In this document: piece after piece, positions 7,203 through 12,702 of the stretch
Position numbering within the stretch: the first letter of the stretch is position 1
Layout of the letters: every line of letters starts with the position of its first letter
NCBI GenBank assembly: GCA_028679485.1
Contig: JAJRBL010000212.1
Location: 1 to 12,702, forward strand
Reading direction: 5' to 3'
Source of the DNA: Methanospirillum sp.
GTDB lineage: Archaea; Halobacteriota; Methanomicrobia; Methanomicrobiales; Methanospirillaceae
DNA: 12,702 nucleotides
Program-made: the position numbers and the translations under genes
The notes under the pieces: generated by a model
What the model saw: the letters and a program-made list of their open reading frames with translations, nothing else
What the model was told of the DNA's origin: nothing
The model's database searches: none

Positions 7203-7276
7203 TGGGCCCGCTGAGATTCGAACTCAGGATCTCCGCCGTGTGAAGGCGACGTCATAACCAGCTAGACCACGAGCCC
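7203..7276 (-). tRNA. tRNA-Val (anticodon CAC)
   Basis: Folds by eye into a cloverleaf. The acceptor stem GGGCTCG pairs with CGGGCCC, with one G-T wobble. The anticodon stem TCGCC/GGCGG encloses the loop TTCACAC, giving anticodon CAC, which reads GTG valine codons. The T arm is CTGAG-TTCGAAT-CTCAG. The discriminator base is A (position 7203), and the next bases are TTA, so CCA is added after transcription. There is no intron. It is the downstream member of a pair, 17 bases after tRNA-Gly. Confidence 0.93.
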
Positions 7277-7293
7277 AGACAAAAAGAATGAAA

Positions 7294-7364
7294 TGCACCG
7301 ATCGGGATTCGAACCCGAGCTATTGGCTTGGAAGGCCAAAGTCATACCTCTAGACCATCGATGC
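7294..7364 (-). tRNA. tRNA-Gly (anticodon TCC)
   Basis: The acceptor stem GCATCGA pairs with TCGGTGC (one T-G pair in the fourth position and one C-G after it). The anticodon stem TTGGC/GCCAA encloses CTTCCAA, giving anticodon TCC, which reads GGA and, by wobble, GGG. The T arm is TCGGG-TTCGAAT-CCCGA. The discriminator is A (7294); CCA is not encoded. There is no intron. It is the first gene of the tRNA pair and follows a TATA-like box about 32 bases upstream. Confidence 0.93.
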
Positions 7365-7390
7365 AAATGCTCTATTACGTTCTCAATATA

Positions 7391-7400
7391 TCCATATAAG
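7391..7400 (-). promoter_or_regulatory. TATA box of the tRNA-Gly/tRNA-Val pair
   Basis: On the - strand this reads cttatatgga, close to the archaeal TATA consensus. Its centre is about 32 bases before the mature 5' end of tRNA-Gly, which leaves a leader of a few bases for RNase P to remove. No equally good element precedes tRNA-Val, which fits co-transcription of the two. Confidence 0.6.
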
Positions 7401-7496
7401 TGTATCCATGGTATTGTATTGAAGTCATCCAACCCTGCACTCATTCAATCCCTTCTTCCGGGGCATTAATCCGGATTGGGTAGAATACGGGTACCT

Positions 7497-8294
7497 ATGC
7501 ATATACAGGCAGTCCTTCTTGATATCGACGGGACACTCATGATAGGAACCGAACCGATTCCCGGAGCCGCTGAAACACTCCGGTACCTGGCTGAAAACCG
7601 GATCCCGTACAGGTTTATCTCGAATGGCACGAGGAGATCCCGGGCTAATGTCCTGAAGAAACTGGAGAGACTGGGTGCCCCGGTCTCTCGGGATCAGATC
7701 GTTACTCCTGCGGTCGCTGCGATTGCCTACCTGAAAAGAAAAGGAATTACCGCATGCAACCTTCTCGTGACGGAAGATCTCCTGCATGACTTTACAGACA
7801 ACGGGATCTCCCCTGATCCAGGGGCCTCCACGATCGTGATAGGCGATGCTGCCGACGGGTTCACCTACCATGCGATAAACCGGGCATTCCGTTCCCTGCT
7901 CTCCGGCGGAGAACTGATAGCCCTGGAGAAGGATCGGTACTGGAAAGATACTGACGGGTACTCTCTCGGGGCAGGACCATTCGTCTCGGCCCTTGAATAT
8001 GCAGCAGGATGCAGGGCGATCCTGATGGGAAAACCATCCCCCCTCTTCTTTGCCTGGGCAGAGAAGGGGCTATCAGCCGTCGGGGGAAGAACGGCCATGA
8101 TCGGCGATGACCTCATGACCGACATCAAAGGGGCACAGGATGCAGGCCTGCTTGGAATCCTCGTTTTTACAGGTAAAACCACGGAGAATGAGACTGAGTC
8201 CGGCCAGGTAAACCCTGATGCCAGTCTAGCCTCGATCTCCCTCCTTCCCCGGTTCCTGGAGACAGGCGAAAACCACCCGGTAACCGGTGAGTGA
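7497..8294 (+). CDS. HAD-superfamily hydrolase, subfamily IIA (NagD/LHPP-like phosphatase)
   Basis: Probable cytoplasmic phosphatase using an aspartyl-phosphate intermediate; the substrate is unknown. The 265-residue length is normal for the subfamily. Seen: motif I LLDIDGTL, with Asp9 as nucleophile and Asp11 as general acid; motif II ISNGT (41-45); motif III with Lys179 in MGKPSP; motif IV GDDLMTDIKGAQDAG (203-217), with the acidic residues that hold Mg2+. The region between motifs II and III is the alpha/beta cap of type C2, which in this subfamily limits access to small substrates. LHPP-like and sugar- or glycerol-phosphatase activities are possible; sequence alone does not decide. I chose ATG 7497 over an upstream in-frame TTG (7476) because it places motif I at the usual distance from the N-terminus; the ribosome binding site is weak. 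It is the first gene after the divergent tRNA pair and lies 42 bases before the SufB-like gene, so it may lead that operon. Confidence 0.88.
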   Translation: MHIQAVLLDIDGTLMIGTEPIPGAAETLRYLAENRIPYRFISNGTRRSRANVLKKLERLGAPVSRDQIVTPAVAAIAYLKRKGITACNLLVTEDLLHDFTDNGISPDPGASTIVIGDAADGFTYHAINRAFRSLLSGGELIALEKDRYWKDTDGYSLGAGPFVSALEYAAGCRAILMGKPSPLFFAWAEKGLSAVGGRTAMIGDDLMTDIKGAQDAGLLGILVFTGKTTENETESGQVNPDASLASISLLPRFLETGENHPVTGE

Positions 8295-8325
8295 TCATCA
8301 GATAAGAGAGTGCTAATGAGGATAC

Positions 8326-8330
8326 AGGTG
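8326..8330 (+). promoter_or_regulatory. Ribosome binding site of the SufB-like gene
   Basis: AGGTG, a good match to the archaeal anti-Shine-Dalgarno complement, lies 6 bases before ATG 8337. It supports that start over the ATG at 8358 (the methionine after ERKSKT). Confidence 0.65.
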
Positions 8331-8336
8331 TAATGT

Positions 8337-9470
8337 ATGGAAAGGAAGAGCAAAACCATGCAGCATAATCTACAGATGACCGATCTCTCCGACCAGGACC
8401 AGGAGCGACTCGCCCTAACCGGTCTAGAGGTGGACATGAAGAACCGGTCAGGCAGTTTCTTCCAGAAAGATCAGGATGTCTGCCATGTCACTTCTGATTG
8501 CGAGGGAATTGAGTTCCTCACCATACAGACGGCACTGGAACAATACCCCTGGGTCAGGGATTACATCTGGAAAGCAGTCTCCGCAGACAAGGACAAATAC
8601 ACCCGGTATGTCGCCTCGCAGACCGATCCGCGTGGCTTCGTGATCATCGCAAAGAAAGGAACAAAAAGCATCTACCCCCTCCAGGCATGCCTTCTCATGT
8701 CTGACTCACCGGTGCAGCATGTCCATAACATCGTCATCGCCGAGGAAGGCGCAGAACTCCATATCATCTCCGGCTGCACCAGTGCAACAGCCAGGAACAG
8801 CGGTGTGCATATCGGGGTTACCGAATTCTATGTGGCAAAAGGTGCAAAAGTCACCTCCACCATGATCCATAACTGGGGAAAAAATATCGCGGTGTTTCCC
8901 AGATCCGCATCTATCGTGGAAGAAAACGGGGTATTCCTCTCGAACTATGTCTGCATGGAACCGGTAAGGAAGATCCAGATGGCACCGGTATGCCACCTCC
9001 AGGGTGAGGGAGCCATAGGAAGGTTCTCCAGTGTTGTGGTATGCACCCCCGGATCATTCATGGATCTCGGCTCCGCGGCAATTCTCGAGGCTAAAGGCAC
9101 GAGTGCCGAACTCATCACCCGGGCTATCACCACGGGGGGAACGATCATCTCACGTGGACGCATTGACGGACGCGTGAAAGGTACAAAGGGACATATCGAG
9201 TGCAAGGGGCTGATTCTCAGGGACGGAACGATCCATGCGATCCCGGAGATCAAGGGCGACGTGATGGATACCGAACTCTCCCATGAGGCCGCGGTGGGAA
9301 AGATTGCACGCGACGAGATAGAATATCTCATGGCACGGGGACTGGACGAGGAGACTGCCACGGCAACCATCATCCGCGGATTCCTTGATGTGAAGGCCGA
9401 CGGTCTCCCGGAAGTCCTGCAGAACCAGATAAATACTGCAATCAACGCGGCCGAAAAGTCAGGATTCTGA
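8337..9470 (+). CDS. SufB/SufD-family Fe-S cluster assembly scaffold protein
   Basis: Archaeal member of the SufB/SufD family. With the ATPase SufC, SufB forms the scaffold on which Fe-S clusters are built, and methanogens use a reduced SufBC-type system for their many Fe-S enzymes. The product has 377 residues, shorter than bacterial SufB (about 480-495) but in the range of short archaeal forms. Seen: a long right-handed beta-helix-like middle (about 100-315), HIECKG with Cys289, and the C-terminal family signature SHEAAVGKIARDE with His316 and Glu317, followed by EYLMARGLDEETA. By position, Cys289 and the His-Glu pair correspond to residues needed for cluster assembly in bacterial SufB, so I favour SufB over SufD; the assignment rests on motif recall. 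No sufC lies beside it within this window. It has its own AGGTG ribosome binding site, and its stop overlaps the next start (TGATG). Confidence 0.85.
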   Translation: MERKSKTMQHNLQMTDLSDQDQERLALTGLEVDMKNRSGSFFQKDQDVCHVTSDCEGIEFLTIQTALEQYPWVRDYIWKAVSADKDKYTRYVASQTDPRGFVIIAKKGTKSIYPLQACLLMSDSPVQHVHNIVIAEEGAELHIISGCTSATARNSGVHIGVTEFYVAKGAKVTSTMIHNWGKNIAVFPRSASIVEENGVFLSNYVCMEPVRKIQMAPVCHLQGEGAIGRFSSVVVCTPGSFMDLGSAAILEAKGTSAELITRAITTGGTIISRGRIDGRVKGTKGHIECKGLILRDGTIHAIPEIKGDVMDTELSHEAAVGKIARDEIEYLMARGLDEETATATIIRGFLDVKADGLPEVLQNQINTAINAAEKSGF

Positions 9471-10132
9471 TGATGAACAGCAACCGGGCAGAAGAACGCG
9501 AATACATGGTAAAGACCCAGATCCAGGCACGCGGGGTCAGAAACGAGTCTGTCCTCCATGCCATGAATAAGGTCCCGCGTCATCTCTTTGTCCCGGAAGA
9601 GTCTGCCCGGGAGGCCTACCAGGATTATCCGCTTTCGATCGGCAACGGACAGACCATATCCCAGCCATACATCGTGGCGCTCATGACCGAACTCCTCGAC
9701 CCTCAATCAGGAGATCTTATCCTTGAGATTGGTTCAGGCTCCGGGTACCAGGCAGCAATTCTCGCTGCATGCAAAGCCAGGGTTATCACCATCGAACGGA
9801 TCAGAGAGGTTGCGGCTCGTGCCGAACAGAACCTGAAGCAGGCCGGCGTAACCGGGGTTACGGTACTCACCGGTGATGGAACAACCGGGTACCCGGAAAA
9901 CGCCCCCTACGACAGGGTACTTATCACGGCAGCAACACCCCGGATACCGCCCCCCCTTGTAGATCAGCTTGCAGAAGGAGGATACCTGGTCGCACCGGAA
10001 GGTGACCGGGATATTCAGCAGCTTGTCCGTCTGAAGAAAAACCGGGATGAGATCTCAATTGAACGGTTCGGGACAGTCAGGTTTGTACCCCTGCTCGGAA
10101 GGTACGGATGGAATAAAGACGAGGAAAATTAG
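9470..10132 (+). CDS. pcm: Protein-L-isoaspartate O-methyltransferase
   Basis: SAM-dependent repair enzyme that methylates isoaspartyl residues in damaged proteins so that they can revert to normal aspartyl bonds. The 220-residue length is usual for prokaryotic Pcm. Seen: the PRHLFVPE segment (37-43), GNGQTISQP (58-66) containing the Ser/Gln active-site region typical of the family, SAM-binding motif I LEIGSGSGYQAA (86-97), then VITIERI, and the C-terminal LVAPEG and RFVPL segments. The start overlaps the SufB-like stop by one base. A second ATG follows at once (9473), and AGGA at 9461-9464 is better spaced for it, so the true start may be one codon in. The stop codon is directly followed by the next ATG with no gap, so the operon continues. 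Confidence 0.95.
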   Translation: MMNSNRAEEREYMVKTQIQARGVRNESVLHAMNKVPRHLFVPEESAREAYQDYPLSIGNGQTISQPYIVALMTELLDPQSGDLILEIGSGSGYQAAILAACKARVITIERIREVAARAEQNLKQAGVTGVTVLTGDGTTGYPENAPYDRVLITAATPRIPPPLVDQLAEGGYLVAPEGDRDIQQLVRLKKNRDEISIERFGTVRFVPLLGRYGWNKDEEN

Positions 10133-10753
10133 ATGCACCCGATAAACAATGCCGTAAAAACTCTTGTATCGATGCTTGATGACTGTGGAATTGAAGACAG
10201 CCCGGTAACCCTTATGCCTGATTACGATCTCCCCAGGTGCACGTACGAACACGGGGTCCCGGTGAAGGTACATTTTGGCGACAGATCCGCGGTATTCGTA
10301 TCTGAAGAACCGGTAAAGGCAACGACCAAGGCCTCGTTCATGAGGGATGCACCATTAAAAAAGAGTGCCCAGCGTGCTGCCGCTGCAGGGATAATCAATG
10401 CGGTCTCAGGATTCCTCTGTACCATACGAAGACTGCATGCCTGCACGAAAGAGGAACATACACCCTGCAGGGAGGAACTGAAGAAGATACTCTCCGGAAA
10501 AAGGATCTACTGCTGCGGGAATATGCCTGATGCACGCAAAATTGCCGGATCAGTTGTTGAAGATCCCAAAGCCGCCGATCTCATCCTGATAACCGGTGAT
10601 GGCCTGGTCAGTGATGCCGGAGAGATCCTGAGTGAATATCCCCCTGAAAAACTGTTGTATCTTGGACCATCGACAACCGGAACCGCAAGTATGCTTCGCT
10701 CTCCGCATTTCTGTCCGTTCGGAAGAGCAAACCTTCAAACCCCTGAAGAATGA
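10133..10753 (+). CDS. Cysteine-rich protein of unknown function between pcm and glmM
   Basis: 206 residues; I cannot assign it with confidence. There is no signal peptide or membrane helix, so it is probably cytoplasmic. Eight cysteines (18, 36, 96, 104, 112, 127, 128, 194), about 4%, include a Cys-Cys pair and an H-A-C...H-x-x-C cluster (103-112). Residues 78-95 form an Ala-rich helix (SAQRAAAAGIINAVSG). The C-terminal half looks Rossmann-like: GKRIYCCGNMPDA (122-134), DLILITGDGLVSDAGEIL (149-166), LLYLGPSTTG (174-183). This order recalls DUF364-type proteins (Rossmann-like domain with TG..LV..T and GPS), which is a weak analogy. GAGGA at 10121-10125 is a good ribosome binding site 7 bases before the ATG. 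The gene abuts pcm and overlaps the glmM-type start by four bases (ATGA), so it is made together with the sugar-nucleotide genes. The cysteines could bind a metal or Fe-S cluster, but no canonical motif is present. Confidence 0.85.
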   Translation: MHPINNAVKTLVSMLDDCGIEDSPVTLMPDYDLPRCTYEHGVPVKVHFGDRSAVFVSEEPVKATTKASFMRDAPLKKSAQRAAAAGIINAVSGFLCTIRRLHACTKEEHTPCREELKKILSGKRIYCCGNMPDARKIAGSVVEDPKAADLILITGDGLVSDAGEILSEYPPEKLLYLGPSTTGTASMLRSPHFCPFGRANLQTPEE

Positions 10754-12024
10754 ACAGATCTGGTATGCTGTTCGGCTCTTCCGGAATTCGAAGAAGATAT
10801 AACGACGATCTGATGATTCTTGCCCTCAAGGTGGGGATGTCAGTTGGTTCACGTTCCGGACAGGTTATCATCGGACGGGATACCAGGACCACGGGATCCC
10901 TCCTTTCTGCAGCCTTCAGGGCAGGAGCCTGTGTATGCGGTGCAGACGTAACCGACGGTGGAATCACCCCCACCCCGTCGGTGGCATATACTGCCCGTGA
11001 AGCTGATGCAGCATGCATGGTAACGGCTTCCCATAACCCGGAAGAGTATAACGGGCTGAAACTCTTTAATCCTGACGGATCCTCGTTCTCCAGGGTCCAG
11101 CAGGAAGAGATAGAAGAGAAACTCCCGCAGGTACACTCCAAGGACTGGAAACGGCAGGGAACGATCATGCCGGGTTACCTGGCTCAAAAGCATGCTAAAG
11201 CGATAGCAGAGAAGATCACCCTCTCCGAGGGACTCAAGGTACTTTTAGACTGCGGGAATGGCGCAGGATCCGTCATCACCCCGTCATTACTGACCGGCAT
11301 GCATGCAAAGGTCACCGCACTCAATGCAGACGTATCAGGTACTTTCATACGCCCCTCGGAGCCACTCCCGGAATATCTGCCCTGGATTCCAGAATTAATA
11401 AAAAAGAACGGCTTTTCCTGTGCGGTCATCCACGACGGGGACGCAGACCGGATGATGGCATATGGCCCTGACGGGAGATTCATCCCGGGTGATACCCTCC
11501 TTATCCTCTTTGCCAGGTATCTCGGAGCAAAGCGGATCGTAACAACCTATGATACCTCCATGGCTGTTGAAGAGATAGCCGAGGTCAGACGGACCCCCGT
11601 AGGGGATGCCTTTGTATCCGAACAACTGGTCAGGTGGGGGGATTTCGGAGGAGAGCCATCCGGAGCATGGATCTTTCCCCGGATGTCGTACTGCCCTGAC
11701 GGCCCGTATGCTGCAGCCCTGTTCTGCGAGATGGTAAGCGAATGGGATATCCTCGCCGAGATAGCGTCTATCCCTGCATATCCCATCCTGAGAAGATCCC
11801 TTGAACTTCCCTCTGTGCAGGATATCTTGTTTGCCCTGGGGGCTGCCAATCCGACCGACGGCATACGGATAGAAGAGGAGGACGGCTGGTGCCTTATCAG
11901 GGCAAGCGGAACAGAACAGAAGATCCGTCTAACCGCCGAGGGAAAAACCATGGATGTGGCCAAAAGGCTTCTCAACAAAGGGGAAGAGTTGATTCAGATC
12001 ATACGAAAAGAGGCCCCGTTATGA
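10750..12024 (+). CDS. glmM: Phosphohexomutase, probable phosphoglucosamine mutase (GlmM type)
   Basis: Alpha-D-phosphohexomutase, a cytoplasmic enzyme that moves phosphate between C6 and C1 of a sugar. Next to a GlmU-type gene the likely reaction is glucosamine-6-phosphate to glucosamine-1-phosphate, on the way to UDP-GlcNAc; phosphomannomutase or phosphoglucomutase activity cannot be excluded. All four family signatures are present in the 424-residue product: catalytic phosphoserine loop TASHNP (Ser94), Mg2+-binding DGDADR (229-234), sugar-binding GGEPSG (300-305) and phosphate-binding RASGTE (384-389). The N-terminus (LFGSSGIRRRY) is also family-like. The length is slightly below the usual 440-460. 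Its start lies in the stop of the upstream gene (ATGA) without a clear ribosome binding site, and its own stop overlaps the next start in the same way, so expression is likely coupled. UDP-GlcNAc-derived sugars in archaea feed surface glycans and some cofactors. Confidence 0.88.
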   Translation: MNRSGMLFGSSGIRRRYNDDLMILALKVGMSVGSRSGQVIIGRDTRTTGSLLSAAFRAGACVCGADVTDGGITPTPSVAYTAREADAACMVTASHNPEEYNGLKLFNPDGSSFSRVQQEEIEEKLPQVHSKDWKRQGTIMPGYLAQKHAKAIAEKITLSEGLKVLLDCGNGAGSVITPSLLTGMHAKVTALNADVSGTFIRPSEPLPEYLPWIPELIKKNGFSCAVIHDGDADRMMAYGPDGRFIPGDTLLILFARYLGAKRIVTTYDTSMAVEEIAEVRRTPVGDAFVSEQLVRWGDFGGEPSGAWIFPRMSYCPDGPYAAALFCEMVSEWDILAEIASIPAYPILRRSLELPSVQDILFALGAANPTDGIRIEEEDGWCLIRASGTEQKIRLTAEGKTMDVAKRLLNKGEELIQIIRKEAPL

Positions 12025-12702
12025 CTACAGGTGTTATTCTCGCAGCAGGTGAAGGGAAACGGATGCGTCCGCTCACCGGATCCCGGCCGAAAGTGATGCT
12101 TCCCATCGCCGGCATTCCCATGCTGGAGCATCTGATCTCTTCAACGAGAGATGCAGGCATATCTGAATTCATTCTGGTAGTGGGGTATGGCGAGTCTTCA
12201 GTCAGGAGCCATTTTGGTGACGGCGAAACGCTCGGGGTCTCCATCAGGTATGTCACCCAGAAACGGCAGAAAGGAACCGGTGATGCCGTCCTTGCGGTGG
12301 ACTCCTTTATCAAGGACCGTTTTCTCCTGCTAAACGGGGACATGGTCGTAAAAAAAACAGATATCCAGACGATGCTCCTGGGACCGGTTCCTTCCATGGG
12401 AGTGTACACATCCTCGCATCCCCAGGATTACGGCGTCGTGACCATGAAGGGTGATACCGTAACAGGTCTTGAGGAAAAGACCCGGAATCCCCGATCAGAC
12501 CTCATTAATGCAGGGATATATCTCTTTGACCAGGAACTGTTTGATCACCTCAGGACTATCAGGCCGTCTCCCCGTGGAGAACTGGAACTTACCGATGCAT
12601 TAACCCCGTATATTGAGAAAAGAACACTGAAGGGGATTCGTCTTTCGTATTGGGCAGATATGGGTTCTCCCTGGGACCTGCTCGGTGTCCATGAGAGGAT
12701 GA
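12021..12702 (+). CDS. Sugar-phosphate nucleotidyltransferase, GlmU type (3' end outside window)
   Basis: N-terminal 227 residues of a nucleotidyltransferase; the frame is open to the end of the window. Seen: nucleotide-binding LAAGEGKRMRPLT (7-19) and RPKVMLPI with Lys24; GTGDAV (85-90); metal-binding Asp107 in LLNGDM; EEK (151-153); NAGIYLF (163-169); ELTDAL (189-194); and the family-typical WADMGSPWDLL (211-221), which marks the end of the nucleotidyltransferase domain. A left-handed beta-helix acetyltransferase domain would be expected next if this is the bifunctional archaeal GlmU (about 390-400 residues); it is not in view. The best prediction is UTP plus GlcNAc-1-phosphate to UDP-GlcNAc, but a glucose-1-phosphate uridylyl- or thymidylyltransferase is possible. 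GAGG at 12010-12013 is 7 bases before the ATG, which itself overlaps the glmM-type stop (ATGA). No frame damage is visible. Confidence 0.88.
   Translation, partial: MTTGVILAAGEGKRMRPLTGSRPKVMLPIAGIPMLEHLISSTRDAGISEFILVVGYGESSVRSHFGDGETLGVSIRYVTQKRQKGTGDAVLAVDSFIKDRFLLLNGDMVVKKTDIQTMLLGPVPSMGVYTSSHPQDYGVVTMKGDTVTGLEEKTRNPRSDLINAGIYLFDQELFDHLRTIRPSPRGELELTDALTPYIEKRTLKGIRLSYWADMGSPWDLLGVHERM

Noticed and set aside
7122..7203. Similar sequences agttaccc-aat (7123) and agttacct-aat (7193) as an attachment-site repeat or tRNA remnant
   Set aside because: Only about 11 bases match, there is no tRNA 3' end homology, and no integrase is nearby.
8945..9706. 253-codon - strand frame across the SufB-like and pcm genes
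   Set aside because: It is antisense to two well-supported genes, and its composition is that of a codon-bias shadow.
11649..11666. GGEPSG in the phosphohexomutase as an abnormal sugar-binding loop
   Set aside because: The essential Glu and SG are kept, and variation at the Pro position is usual in this family, including archaeal members as I recall them.

Overview
The window is archaeal and most likely from a methanogen. It carries a gene for O-phosphoseryl-tRNA synthetase (SepRS), a radical-SAM wyosine enzyme of the archaeal Taw1 type, tRNA genes without encoded CCA, an archaeal ArgRS signature, short overlapping genes, and a large exported protein built from PKD and PEGA domains. That last protein type, together with about 50% GC in the genes and AT-rich spacers, points to Methanomicrobiales; the order is an inference, not a demonstration. 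I see no mobile element, CRISPR array or replication origin.

Layout. (1) 1-3176, + strand: the 3' part of argS, then taw1, then sepS, each overlapping the next by 4-20 bases. All three act on tRNA: arginylation, wyosine formation at position 37 of tRNA-Phe, and phosphoserine charging of tRNA-Cys. (2) 3177-3390: AT-rich spacer with an AT-only hairpin and T-runs ending the sepS unit, and a clear ribosome binding site for the next gene. (3) 3391-6366, + strand: a 991-residue secreted protein with signal peptide, N-terminal domain, five PKD domains, three PEGA domains, ten Asn-Pro tripeptides, and a Ser/Thr/Ala-rich tail made of degenerate repeats of about 25 residues carrying N-glycosylation sequons. 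No C-terminal anchor is visible. (4) 6367-7496: AT-rich region holding a possible bidirectional T-tract terminator, one small secreted protein on the - strand, and tRNA-Gly(TCC) and tRNA-Val(CAC) as a - strand pair. (5) 7497-12702, + strand: a HAD-type phosphatase, a SufB/SufD-type protein, protein-L-isoaspartate methyltransferase, an unrecognised cysteine-rich protein, a phosphohexomutase (GlmM type) and the 5' part of a sugar-phosphate nucleotidyltransferase (GlmU type). From the SufB-like gene onward the genes touch or overlap, which suggests one transcript.

How the genes work together. The last two genes plausibly make a nucleotide sugar (UDP-GlcNAc is the usual product of this pair) for the surface glycans of an archaeon, and the large secreted protein with its sequon-rich tail is the sort of protein that could receive them. 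That link is inference. The least explained items are the 206-residue cysteine-rich protein inserted between pcm and the GlmM/GlmU pair, the periodic sequon-bearing tail of the PKD/PEGA protein, and the small secreted - strand protein beside the tRNAs.
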